A DNA stretch of 64,000 bases from Mesocentrotus franciscanus (taxonomy: Eukaryota; Echinodermata; Echinoidea; Camarodonta; Strongylocentrotidae). The notes under the pieces were generated by a model that ran no database searches, had not been told where the DNA came from, and saw only the letters and a program-made list of their open reading frames with translations. The DNA is taken from positions 9,046,592 through 9,110,591 of the forward strand of contig CP137666.1 in the NCBI GenBank assembly GCA_037976565.1. The letters run 5' to 3'. Numbering within the stretch: the first letter of the stretch is position 1; the number at the start of each line of letters is the position of its first letter. The position numbers were made by a program, and so were the translations under genes. Below, piece by piece: positions 29,093-48,738 of this stretch.

Positions 29093-29491
29093 TTAGGTTT
29101 ATTCAAGGAACTAGATAATTGGATGTTTAATACATTAAGCAATGGCAGTATGATCACCATATGAACATTTTTTTCTTGAGCATATTCCACCCTCTTCGAT
29201 ACCTCTGCAAGTCCTCTCTCTCCCATCAATCAATACACCCATTCTCATATATGCCTAAATAAGGTCTTTAACCAAGATTTAAAGTCACCCAAGTATTAAT
29301 TGGTCAAACTGTATATCCATCAGCCAAGTCATAGAGCTCATTGATTTAGGCCTATATACCAATGATTGGCAGTGGTGTATATGACAACTTTCAAAATATC
29401 ATTAAAATAGGAAATACCACAAAACTGTCATTTTAATACAATCCATAAAATTGTTGTTAAAAATATTTCAAAAATGAAATAGTGTACATAC

Positions 29492-29574
29492 CCCTGGAAG
29501 GGTCTTCTGTTCGTGTAGAGCTTTCTGCGCACGGATCGCACTTTCCCTGTCGCAATATGTCAAGAAGGCACAGC
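29492..29574 (-). CDS. CELF coding exon 2 (RRM1, RNP1 part)
   Basis: On the minus strand a TGACAG acceptor precedes 83 bases, followed by a GTATGT donor. Joined to the last base of exon 1 they encode Gly-Cys-Ala-Phe-Leu-Thr-Tyr-Cys, the RNP1 strand of RRM1, then the family-typical ending [10 protein letters not shown]. An 83-base exon at this point is, as I recall, the conserved size in vertebrate CELF genes, which strongly supports the call. The exon starts after codon position 1 and ends in phase 0. The next exon should supply the end of RRM1 and is not in the window. Confidence 0.92.
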
Positions 29575-29982
29575 CTGTCAAATAAATATTTTAAAAATAG
29601 TGAATGAATACAAAAATTGTCTAAATATAGATTTTATTCAAGAATAACCTAAAAAGATTGTTTTATTAAATTTAGGCAAAATAGAGCAACAAGGCAAAGA
29701 CAGTGTTAACATATTATTCACACTTGACCTTATAAACATACCCCAATACCTAGTGAATGGTGCATGTAGAATGTCAAATTCCATTCATATTTCATCATGT
29801 TCAACTATTGGCTTGCAATTGATCATGTGATGATGGAATTGCAGGTGAGAATACCATAGTTTGTCTGTATATTTAGTTCCTTCCTAAACAGCATACTGAC
29901 GAGTTATAGGACATGGCAAATGGTACGAACATTGAAATACTAATTTTCTAATGTTTAGTAATGAATATGATTCTCTCCACAC
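29575..29982 (-). other. CELF intron 1 (408 bp)
   Basis: Short AT-rich intron between the two CELF exons, from donor GTGTGG to acceptor TGACAG on the minus strand. It interrupts a glycine codon (one base in exon 1, two in exon 2). Nothing else is recognisable in it. Confidence 0.85.
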
Positions 29983-30250
29983 CTTTATGCACGCCTGTGA
30001 ATCGGTCCCTGAGAACTGTCAACTCGTAGATGCGCCCAAAATCCTCGAAGATCGGCCGCAGATCTTTCTCCTCCAAGTTCCGCGGAATTTGGCCGACAAA
30101 TAATTTGATGGCATCATGGTCCTTCATGGGGATGGTCTGGGGTGCACATGAAACTCCGTTAGACTTGTTGCCAACTTGGGAAACCTGGTTGCCGGTGGGT
30201 TGTTGTGTGTCGGGTCCACTTACTAGCTGTGTGGCTGCCATGTTCGTCAT
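29983..30250 (-). CDS. CELF4-like: CELF3/4/5/6-type RNA-binding protein, N-terminal exon
   Basis: CELF proteins bind GU-rich RNA and regulate splicing, translation and mRNA stability. The CELF3-6 subgroup is mainly neuronal in vertebrates. The 89 residues encoded here hold a 38-residue low-complexity leader, then [20 protein letters not shown] and [20 protein letters not shown], which is the start of RRM1. The RNP2 motif IKLFVG is at about residues 48-53, and the exon ends at FTGVHK plus one base of the next glycine codon. The match is to the CELF4/5/6 type (IPMKDHD, FTG.HKG) rather than CELF1/2. I chose the ATG at 30250; a second ATG three codons later (30241) has the better context (AACATGG), and an in-frame upstream ATG exists at 30394 but precedes only low-complexity sequence. 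The gene is incomplete: RRM2, linker and RRM3 lie outside. Confidence 0.93.
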
Positions 30251-30840
30251 ATTGGATGCAAGAGATGCGAAGAAGGAGGAGAAATGTCGGGTGCGGGCGC
30301 GTGTGTGGTGTGTTTGTTTCGTGTGTCGAGTGCAATGGTCCTCTTCTCTAAGATGCGTTTGCGCGGATGACTGGACTACTCTACACAAGTACACACAAGG
30401 CGAAATAAATATCTACAAATTCAATCTTCACTCCAGCGGTACAGTGATGCTACAAAAAAAAATGGAAGTGCTCTAATTTGAAATGTCTTGCTGGCTGGGG
30501 CTTTACAGTTTTACGTAGATCAACCAATAAATCACACTGCCACCGGTATATAAAGCGCTTACAGAAGAACACACGCACTCACACTACCCCGGCTCACGAC
30601 ACAAACTAACCGAATGGAGATTGAGGTAGATGTTCGGGTTTTTTGTGATGGAGAAACCCTACAGTGAATAGCTTTGGCTTTTATGCAAATGAGTGTGCAT
30701 AATTCATCACAACAAAGTACGAAATTTTCATCCCCCAAAAGCGAAGACCGTCTCTGTGCCTTTTCTTCGCTCGCTCGGATGGAGCTGCGTGCATACGAGA
30801 TGGTGGGACACGTCGATTGGCATGTAGGGGTGCAGTGAAT
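30251..30840 (-). promoter_or_regulatory. CELF 5' UTR and probable promoter region
   Basis: This is the unique, relatively GC-rich stretch upstream of the CELF start. It contains a TATATAAAG run near 30548 (on the plus strand; TTTATATA on the minus strand) and CA/GT-rich leader sequence. An octamer ATGCAAAT lies at 30683-30690 and is followed within 15 bases by TGCATAATTCA, a POU-like word. No transcription start can be fixed from sequence alone. Confidence 0.4.
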
Positions 30841-31097
30841 CGGTCTTCTTTTGTTCCATTTCTTGTTATTCATCCCGTCTCTTTACATTTTCTTCCCGTC
30901 TCTCGCTTCTCTTTCCCTCTTTTCCTTCCAGTCTCTTTTTCAACAATTCCATACCTCTATATTCGTCACGTATCTCGTTATCTATCTCTCTCTTTATCCC
31001 TCACACTGGGAAAATTATAAGAGCCTTCATAAAGCATTATGAATATATATTTTTACATTATTTTTTACAATCCTTCCTGTTTCAGAATGTCACCTGC

Positions 31098-31342
31098 TGC
31101 GATCGAAACTACATTAGCAGAGAGAGAAATGGGGAGGGGAGAAAGATAGACAGATGGGGGAGAGAGATTAGCAGAAAACATGGAGAAAACGAGAGCTAGA
31201 AAACAGATAGATAGGTGAGATAGAGAGAAGAGAGAAGGATAAGCAGAGAAAGGGAGAAGAGGAAGATAAATAGAGAGAGAGAAAGACAATGTTAGCAGAA
31301 AGAGAGAGAGGGAGAGAGAGAGAGAGATTATGAGAGAGATAC
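31098..31342 (+). repeat. GA-rich tract
   Basis: Purine-rich imperfect GA/GATA units, denser to the right. Confidence 0.88.
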
Positions 31343-31799
31343 TACAGCAAAAACACTTTTTACTATTAAAGGTACGCCGATGTTGATATAGATTGATATG
31401 CCTATTGCACATCAGAAGATCGAATAATATGTAAATTACAAACAAAGAAAACCATTAATATTCTATTAACAAGAAATTACCTATTCGAAAAACAAAACCG
31501 AATATTTCAACAAAAACACAACAAAACAAATGATCACAACGTGGGACGCTTTGGAATGAATAGTGCTTTAGCACCCTGTCAACAGTATAGAATATTCCAA
31601 GTAGATGCATCATTACCATCATCAGATCTGCTCCTGATGATTATTATTTTAGGTTACGTGCCGTACCGAGAAAAGGTAGACGTGAATGAATATATACATA
31701 TCATTATGATTTTTTTATCTGTCATGGAGGTGGACGGCGAACGTCAAGAATGACAATTAAATTATTTCAAAATTTGTTGCTTTTATCACTTCAAGACGG

Positions 31800-31811
31800 C
31801 CTCTCTCCCTT

Positions 31812-31842
<31 letters not shown>

Positions 31843-31886
31843 GTAATAAAGTCTAAATCATTTCTCAATAATGCATTTCACAATCG

Positions 31887-31945
<59 letters not shown>

Positions 31946-32033
31946 CCCAAAAAAATTGGATAAGGGGGTTGACAAATAATGTAATTATTATTATATATAT
32001 ATATATCACATTCTTCTCTCTCCACCCCCACCA

Positions 32034-32086
<53 letters not shown>

Positions 32087-32110
32087 TTCTCTTCCTCTCC
32101 CTCCCTATCC
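31800..32110 (+). repeat. cluster of (CT)n and (TA)n microsatellites
   Basis: CT at 31800-31842, a 50-bp TA run at 31889-31942, a shorter TA run near 31994-32006, and CT at 32038-32095. Confidence 0.93.
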
Positions 32111-32173
32111 TACATCTCTTTCTATATATTTATTTTTTAACCATCCTTTATTTCCATCTGTGGTGTTTAACCT

Positions 32174-32587
32174 CTACTTCCTGAAATTCCATATCTGATC
32201 CGGTAAACAAGAGAATTTGTCCAACTCGATGTTAGCTGCGTTTACAAAGACTTTCTGACTGTTACCGTCAACAATAGCGGACTCCGATGAGATTTGGGAC
32301 GACAAAACAATAGCCTCAGCTGGCCCAGTTTGTGGACCAGTTGTGAATTCCTTTGTCACGACTAACAAGCTAGACCAGACAACGCACAGTGATGTCCGCA
32401 GGATCTACAGTGTGGTCCAGTTACCGCGTATAACAGTTCGCACCTGCTCGGTGCACACAATGTACCCCAATGATCGATAGTGGACAAAGGCGTGTGGTAA
32501 TTACTTACAAAAATGTCGATAAGGATTATGAGACCCATCTCGTGGCTGCCACGCGACTCCAATTAGGTTGGCTTCTTTATCTGTCAT

Positions 32588-32588
<1 letters not shown>
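32174..32588 (-). other. unique GC-richer block upstream of CELF
   Basis: About 400 bases of non-repetitive, more balanced sequence between two CT microsatellites. Two minus-strand frames (60-66 codons) are open but unrecognised. Could be an upstream noncoding CELF exon or an enhancer; no evidence decides. Confidence 0.25.
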
Positions 32589-32648
<60 letters not shown>

Positions 32649-32662
32649 CCCTCTCTCTCTCC
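32589..32662 (+). repeat. (CT)n microsatellite
   Basis: Pure CT run of about 50 bases and imperfect continuation. Confidence 0.93.
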
Positions 32663-32866
32663 TTTATGTTCCTCTACCCTATTTCTCCCTTCCTCTCTCT
32701 TGTGTGTTTGTGTTTCTTCATCTTATGCTATCTATCTCAATGTCTGCGCTGCCTTTAGTGTTATGTCCTCTTTACATAACGATATTTTTTTTCCCCAGTG
32801 AATTAATTTGTTCGACAATTCTGATAATCCAAGTAGGTCATTAGTAATTAACGAACACTGAATTCA

Positions 32867-33022
32867 ATTAATGCACTTTTTCAGTTCATAGTCTCCACAC
32901 ATGCTGTCATGTTGCTTTTTAGTATATTTCAAACAGACTTGGCTTTATTAATGCACTTTTCAGTTCATAGTCTCCATACATGCTGTCATGTTGCTTTTTA
33001 GTATTATTTCAAACAGACTTAG
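32867..33022 (+). repeat. 80-bp tandem duplication
   Basis: ATTAATGCACTTTTTCAGTT begins at 32867 and 32947. Both units continue through CATGCTGTCATGTTGCTTTT to AAACAGACTT with only a few differences, so the duplication is recent. Confidence 0.9.
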
Positions 33023-34106
33023 CGTATATCTTTTACGATGCACAGTATTAATAATATAGTCAAAATAATGATTGATAATCGTGATATTGATAATGCTACT
33101 AATAATTATAACAATGATGATGATGACTTTAGTGATAATCATAACAACAACATAATGTTTATTATATAGTTAATATAATACTGCCCCAATATTATTATAA
33201 GCAATTTGATACACTGTTTGCTCTTCTACAATCTATAACAGGGCTAAGTGTATAACATATTTCTCTATCAATAACTTGCCAGTTTATTCACCATGAATTT
33301 GTGTTGTTTAACAAAGTCTGCCATCCAAGTATTAATTAAGCCTACTGATGAGAGAAAACCATGAGGTACAACTAGAAATATACCATATCACTGATCTACA
33401 ATATTATAGTCCAAACAATCTGACAATATTACCTGTATCTCAGTTATAATGTACCGTCGCTTATATTGTTAAACAATATTGTCTTGTATACTGTATTTAT
33501 CCCGTTATCCTAGTAAAGCTGCTAAGTTCTATGTATAATAATATTGACGCAATACTATTATGATATAATGAACAGATATACCGAAGCAATGGGTCGCACA
33601 AGTATATGGAATATATCAGCCATGTGATTTTGTAAGAAAGAAAGAAATGTTATACCCCCGAATGATAAGCGTTGATATCTAGCACAGAAATTTCGTGATT
33701 CTTTAAACAAATAGGTTCATTAACCAGAAATTCGTACGTATTGTCATTTTGTACACTCACTTTAATATACATGCGACACTCAAAACAATTTTTTTAAGAA
33801 GCCTGTGTGCTGGTATTATGCACAAATTTACAGTATGTTTTTTTTTTTTTTTTCTTTTTTTGTTGTTGGTTTTTATTGTTTGTTCCGTTTTGTTTTGGGG
33901 GTTTTTTGTTTTTAGTAAAGTGCACGTAGAATATATTTATATAGTATCTGAACTATATTCTAACAGATCTTACAATCATTATTGTATATTTCATCATTAT
34001 CATTATTACTTGAGCAGGAGGAAAAACCTCGTACTTTTATTTCCACAAACTAGTTGTGGAAAATTAAACAGCTCCCCCCTAAAGAGAAAGGGGAACGGGA
34101 GGGAGA

Positions 34107-34142
<36 letters not shown>

Positions 34143-36115
34143 AAAAATGGTAATATTACAGGCATATATTTTACGTTAATGTATTGCATGTCGTTTAGCA
34201 TCATATTTTATGAGTCATGAAAGTTATATTCATTATGAAAAGGCAATTGGAATTGTCAAAGAATATGAAATCGATTTCTTTTTTATTTATTTTTTACACA
34301 GTACACTCAGATGAAATAATTGCACAAACTTTCTTTCAACTAACATACTTATATTGATTACTAATATACTCATACGTGTATAGAACTGTGACTTTTTACT
34401 TTTGCCCAAGGTTCATGATTAGGTCATTTTGAGAACCGCATACATTTTGTGTAGTTATAATTATATTTAATTAAATTAATGGCATTTTTAAATGATTAAG
34501 AACTATATAAGCCCGCACACAATCTGCAAAATGGTCTGCTTCGTGTACTCGTAAGCATGTTGCATCAATTTCTTTTCTCTCATCTTTTTTTATTACCCCT
34601 ACCCCTCTCCCTCTTCTCTTATTTTATTGTGTGTTAACATGGATTGTCTGATACTATGGTATCGTATCTCATGTCATAAAATAGCCATCATATGCATTTG
34701 CTTTCTTGGATCCTCGCCTCTTTCCTCACTCAAGAATATAAATACATTAAAGATTAAAGGGAAATTTAATTAAAGTTCTTCTGAGTTGAACTGGAATGAA
34801 TAGCACTGAATACAATATCTATTGTATTTCTCCCTCCTTTTGAATTGTGCATTGCACTCGAATTGCCATGTCACTACATAATCATGCATGACATGCATTT
34901 TATGTGTTCATTGTAGAGTGTATTCATTCTATCAACATTTACTATACTCTAAAATATGAACATTCTGTGATATGCTTGTGCATGCTTTTAAAATGTAATA
35001 ATGTGAATTTTTATGGTTATGATTACTGATTAGAATTTGCTAAATGATAATTGATTTTTTTTTAATGAAGTAGATGAATAAGCTTTAAGCTTTTATTTAT
35101 TTATTTTCTTCTCTCTCTTTGTATCTATCTATCTTGCTTTGTTTTGTTTTGTTTTCACACCTTGATAGTGTAAGAGCTGTAACGGAATTTGATATTCCTC
35201 CTCAAACTATATATGAAATCTATCCCATCCCGCTTTTGTAGCAATGCTCGAAGCTGAGATAAAATATAATTACAACCCGAATTTACGATCCGGATAAACA
35301 TCATGTAGATCCTTTCGGGCTGGTCGCGTGCCGTTTCTTTGTTTTCACTGTTTACAGTATGTCCGGTAGAAGAAGAAAAAATATCCCAATCGATGATGCT
35401 TAGTTTATAGGCAAACCGACAAACAAAGGAAAAGTTCATACAATGGATGTATTTACACGACAGGACGACCCTTAAAATGTCAATAATACCCCAGTCATAC
35501 CGACCGGTAACTTGGCAATTTGGGATATTGTAATTCATTGTTTGGTCTGTCGTCGATCTGGGTCCAATTTCATCTTCGTGATAGCCCTAACGGGCGGTAA
35601 GTCTATATCACGCGTTCCAATGGGATGTCAGCGAACTTGTATTTATGACGGATTCGCGAAAAGCTTCCCAGTTAATTATGGTGCAGGTCTTGCTGGTGTG
35701 ACTGAGGTTTCTCGAGATCAAGCGTTAAATAAAAGGACCGAGTTAAGCAGTGCGTCCATTTAGGGTAAAGTGAACGAAAAGAGACTAAAAGAGAAGATGG
35801 GACCACCAATAATTAAATGATTAATTAACTGGAAATAGACATTAAAAAGTTTTTGAAAAAGGATATTTTTGTATTATTTATTCTTGATTTTGGTGCTTCA
35901 TTTACTTTGAGAAGTAATCGTAAATTTGTGACCATAAAGATACGAAGAAGATAACTTTAGCTCTTTAATGAAAGGAATTTGTCATTGATCCTGTAGTAAA
36001 GACTGAAGTTCAACGTTAAAAAATAACACAGACTTCCCCTCCCCAAACCAAGGTAAAATTGATGACCTATTTGAAAATATACAGTTTGGCAATATTTGTT
36101 TTAGTATGGAGAAAG
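33023..36115. other. intergenic stretch, little recognisable
   Basis: AT-rich, with a T-rich run at 33839-33860, a (GA)n block at 34101-34141 and a GC-richer unique patch at 35160-35770 with no recognisable protein. I see no exon here. Confidence 0.6.
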
Positions 36116-36812
36116 AAAAGGAGAAGGATGGGAAGAATATCCAATTCAAGATTATGAATCAGCACACGAAGAAAGGGATGGAAGGAGAATGAGAGAATAA
36201 AGGAAAACAACAGAAATCAATAAAAGTAAGATCAAATCAAAAGAGCCATGATGTGATAAAACAGAATAGAGAAGTAGAACAGTTATTGAGAGAACAGAAG
36301 AAGAAAGAAAAAAGAGACAACGGGAGAAAAAATAAATATCAGGATTGAAAGGACAACATGAAAAGTAAAACAGCGGAAGGACAAAGAGAGAGTACATGGG
36401 AAGAACGAGAGAGAGAGAGAGCGAGAGAGAGAGAGAGAGAGGTCAATGTTAAAGAGATAGAGAGAAAGAAAAGGGAAAAGAAATTGTGAAATCAGAGGAA
36501 GAGAAGGAGAGGAATAAGAAAAAGAAATAGAAGGAAAAGAAGGAGGAGTATGAGAAGAAGAAGAAGAAGAAGAAGAAGAAAAAGAAGAAGAAGAAGAAGA
36601 AGAAGAAGAAGAAGAAGAAGAAGCTAAACAAGAAGGAAAAAAGAAGAAGAAGAGGAGGAGGGGGAGGAAGAATAAGAGGAAGATTATGGGGGTGATGAAG
36701 AAGAGGAAGCAGATGACGATGATAATGATGATGAAGAAGGAGAAGAAAAATAAGAAGACCAAGGGCAAAAAGAAGGGGGGAGAAGACAACAAAAGACAAA
36801 GGAGAGAAAACG
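36116..36812 (+). repeat. 700-bp homopurine tract with (AAG)n
   Basis: Plus strand mostly A and G, including (GA)n at 36409-36441 and AAG repeats at 36556-36622. The long frames on either strand (poly-Phe, poly-Ser, poly-Lys) are repeat translations. Confidence 0.92.
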
Positions 36813-38790
36813 AACGGGTAAGGGCAAACAAGCAGCTGTTTTATTGTCCATCATTACATAACCGTTCCTTTGTGCGAGATGACGTGAGCTCTTGAGGTGA
36901 ACTAAAATGTCAAAGTCATTAAGATATTCAGGTTCATATAATTCCTGAGATAATGATCAAGATGGCATGATGGAGGGATGTTGTCTACAGCCCACTAGCT
37001 GCCTGAATTGTACCTGACTTCGTCTCAATGCAGACAGTTTGTTTAAAACAAAGAGCAAAATTAATTTTCTTCTTTGACACTGAATGCTTTACTTAATATC
37101 GACTTCATTTTATTTTCTCCTTCATATGCAATCATGTATATTTCTTGATTCACCCATATTTTCGTTTCATAACTTGTTTACTTATTCAGTTTATTTCCCC
37201 CACATGTCCATACGTTTCCTATGATAAACTTAGGCTGACTATACATTTTTTTTTAAATCTACAATCTATTAGTTCATATCCTTCAGATGCCCAATAAATC
37301 ACAAAATTTAGGCACTACTATAGCAGAAATTTCATTGAAATTAAAATTTGTCTTTATTAACGAATCAATCAAATAAATCTTGCTAAGAAATTAGTACATT
37401 GTACTTCAGGTACAACTCTGGAGAAAAATCTAATCCATCCAATACACAGAGTATTTGGTGTAGCGCCTTTTCCTTGCAGTTACAAAGCGCTACACATTGT
37501 GCTCAATAACGTAGTATATGCCTAAGCCTAGGGTCGCTGCGCTTAAACAATGAAAAATAATTATTTAAAAAAGAAAAAAACATTTGAGCCAATAATAACG
37601 TAAAACAATCCAATCTCTCTCTCAAACGTTTCCTGAACTGGTCCACCGATGTAGCTTTATGAAGAAAATAATTAGAGATTTTTCTTGAGGCACAGCAGTC
37701 TTGCGGATATATATAGGCGATCGTCTTGTAATAAAATTATTGGGAGGTATCGGGGAATGTTACAGTTAAGCTGGTCCCGACAGCTATTTCTAACTTTATG
37801 CATATCCTATTGGTTTGAAAAGCGGTATTATTTTAATTTCAATTTCCCAGCATTATTCTGAAATGTCTTGAAGTTGTTTTCCCCTCTTGAAATGACACTT
37901 CAGCCCCAGCCTATTCTTTTTTTCTGTAGGGATGCTGAAAGTGCTTGTCGTCACAGAACAGGAGAAAAAGCCTCTACTCTGCATAAAATATAGCGACAAT
38001 ACATCAACAAATTTCGGCCATTGTTGCTATGTCAGGATGGCTCTTTTAACCCCTTTTGTAATCCTGCAGAGTAACAAAAATGTTGCCGATTAAAATAGAC
38101 TGCTGAAACCGCTTTGCTTTTTATAAATGAACTGAATTTGGTTTATTTAAAGTCATTGGTGCTATGTCGGGAAACACACTGCTATACTAATTCTTTACAT
38201 AACAACCAGAAAAGGAAATACATTCTGCATAGTAGCCCTATGTGTAGTCTGTCTTTTTTTTCAAAGATTAATATTTTCGCATATAATTATTCTTCTCTCA
38301 TTCACTTTGCAGATTTGCCTATTTGTGTATTGAACTACCATTTAAATAAAAAGACGAAGTTAATATATGCATGCCTCTACGAGGAAGGGAGGGTCGTTCC
38401 TTTACAACTCATTCATTGATGCTATGTCAAAAATATCTGAGAAGTTTGTTACGTAAATATTCAAATATCCTTGATGCCTGCTATTGATAACATAATTGAA
38501 TCGCCAAGCTTCCCTATTCATTGATGTCATGTTAGGGAAATACCACGCATACTGAATTAAATAGACCATTTTTCTACTCATTATAATATGTCAGGGTGCT
38601 ATGCAGTGGCCTATTGACATAACCTTCATGTCGGCAGTTTAAGGAATCGATGATGATGATATAAAAACTGTCTCACTATCATAATAAGTAACTAAAAGAA
38701 AGTTTTTAAGGACAACCTTGAAAACATCGGACTATAAAAATAATCATCATCATGTATCCCGATTGCGTAAAATAAGTAAATCTGCATTTA
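36813..38790. other. intergenic stretch with a scattered ATGTCAGG motif
   Basis: AT-rich, no exon seen. Between 38018 and 38600 a word like CATTGATGCTATGTCAGG recurs about five times, described under findings. Confidence 0.55.
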
Positions 38791-38807
38791 AAAAAAAAAA
38801 AAAATTA

Positions 38808-38829
38808 TTTCATTTATTTATTTTTTATT

Positions 38830-38860
<31 letters not shown>

Positions 38861-38876
38861 TTATTATTATTTTTTT
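38808..38876 (+). repeat. (TTTA)n microsatellite
   Basis: About 60 bases of TTTA/TTA units following a poly(A) run; possibly the tail of a retroelement read on the other strand. Confidence 0.92.
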
Positions 38877-38934
38877 TTGGGGGTAAAGTCATTGACATCA
38901 GAAAAATTTAACATGTAGAAACAAAAGAAGGGGC

Positions 38935-39012
38935 TAGCAGTGAGGCAGAGTAGTCTTGTGAATAAGTGATCGCTTCACAATGCAGAGATAATAGGTTTGA
39001 TTCCCACCTACT
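38935..39012 (+). mobile_element. degenerate tRNA-like SINE head
   Basis: GGTTTGATTCCCACC near 38995 resembles a degenerate B box (GGTTCGANTCC) 50 bases after a weak A-box-like AGTGAGGCAGAGTAG. Possibly an old SINE remnant. Confidence 0.35.
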
Positions 39013-39610
39013 CCTTTATCCATTTTCTTTTAAGTCCATAATATTGTCTTACCAAAAATCTATCATCTTTCTTTCTTTAACAAGTGACTCTTCGAATTTC
39101 GAAGAATATCAAAACACCTAATTCTTTCAATAACTAAATCTTCGTCTTTCCGACTCCATCAACTACAACAACGATTGATTACATATATTAATTCAGAATG
39201 ATATATATGTTAAATTTTGTTTAAAGCAATTTATATTAGTCATGCGCTAAAGACGGTACACAATAAAATGGCTTATGGAAGTAATTTACTGATACCTTTC
39301 AAGATATTCCCTTACAAGCACATTATGCAATGGCCAATTTACTTTCACTTGAGAATGCAGCCCCCACCTCCCCCACCAATACATTGCCCTAGCTTCTCAA
39401 CAAAACTATTGAGAGATGTTGAACATTGTTTATCTCAACAAGCATAAATATTCCTTCAATTATCATTGTCAATTATCAAACGTTTGCTGATCTAGTAATT
39501 TATGATGGAAGACGTGTTTCAAAAGTGAAATACAAAGCCAAGATACTGGCTTGACCTTATTATTTTATACAGAAATGTGTAATATTATTTTGCGATCTCG
39601 AGTTCGCCCA

Positions 39611-39625
39611 ACACAAGAGGGCAGC
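39611..39625 (+). promoter_or_regulatory. CTCF-like site just before RNF113
   Basis: ACACAAGAGGGCAGC matches the CTCF core (CCACNAGAGGGCAGC type) at most positions, 27 bases upstream of the first in-frame ATG at 39638. Binding is inferred from the motif only. Confidence 0.35.
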
Positions 39626-39676
39626 ACAGTAGAGTGAATGTTGCCGAATCCCAAATCTCACCTTGTTGGTATTGTT

Positions 39677-47781
<8,105 letters not shown>

Positions 47782-47912
47782 CGATGATGCTGATGACGAG
47801 GAAAACAGAGTGCATGGTGGAAGTGAAGATACTTTCATCGAGAACTAGTTCTTCCTTGTGTCAAGGATTAACGAGGATACTTAAAAAAAAAACCCTATCT
47901 GCAAAATAAACC
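47782..47912 (+). promoter_or_regulatory. RNF113 3' UTR with AATAAA signal
   Basis: The sequence after the stop contains an AATAAA hexamer at 47905-47910, a plausible polyadenylation signal giving a very short UTR. A second AATAAA lies at about 49436, after the foldback element, so a longer UTR cannot be excluded. Confidence 0.5.
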
Positions 47913-47972
47913 GTTTCTATGAAAATGAACGAAATTTTGTTGAGAGAATGAGGTACAATGATGACGTATCAT

Positions 47973-48070
47973 GAGGACTCGACTCAGGACTTGACTCAGG
48001 ACTTGACTCAGGACTGGACTCAGGACTGGACTCAGGACTGGACTCAGGACTGGACTCAGGACTTGACTCA
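47973..48070 (+). repeat. 12-bp minisatellite, eight units, just after RNF113
   Basis: Eight units of AGGACTNGACTC. Three units carry T at the variable base, giving TGACTCA; four carry G and one carries C. It lies about 60 bases past the first AATAAA of RNF113. Confidence 0.92.
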
Positions 48071-48738
48071 GCTATTAGTCTTGATGAAATATGGCATAGC
48101 ATTTTAAGAATGATAGTTGTGACATGTGCACACATGCGTGCTCCAAAGGGAATTATTTCATCTCCAAATAGTTTCCTCTCTACTGAAGGGAACTATGTGG
48201 GTGTTTTATGAATTTGACTTATTAAGGGAGTGCGACTTCCAATGACGTCACTATCTCTAGTCCACTGGCTTTGGAATAGGGATATTTTTGTCATTTCTAT
48301 TCCAGAGACTGCCAAAGCGTTCCGTTCAATGAATATTGATCTCTTAGTATTTTTTAAAATATCTAAGTCTGCCAAGTTCGATGGACCTTTTATTTGTTAA
48401 TATTGTAGAATTGTTATGACTCAAGAAATAAGTCATTCTGTTCCTTTCTTAAATTGTTAGTGAAAAACTATATATTTACAATATATTTTACAGAATGAGG
48501 ATGGCAAGAAAACACAATTTAATATAAATTTTGATATTACATCTATACGCTTGATTGGATAGAATTAAATGGATTCTCCACATCATTGTTATAAAGATCT
48601 AATGCAAGAATACTCAAATCTGTGAGGTTATTGTGTCATATCATTGTTTATTGCAGGATTTGTTTTTCAGGGTGTTCTGAAGTTTATGAACATCATAGAA
48701 ATTCAGCAAAATAGATAAAGCAGAAAACATGTGAGCAA

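Noticed and set aside
36283..36831. 182-codon Phe/Ser/Leu-rich frame resembling a membrane protein
   Set aside because: It lies in the homopurine tract; the hydrophobic look comes from CTT and TTC codons.
47917..48135. Minus-strand frame with Glu-Ser-Ser-Pro repeats
   Set aside because: It is the 12-bp minisatellite read as codons.
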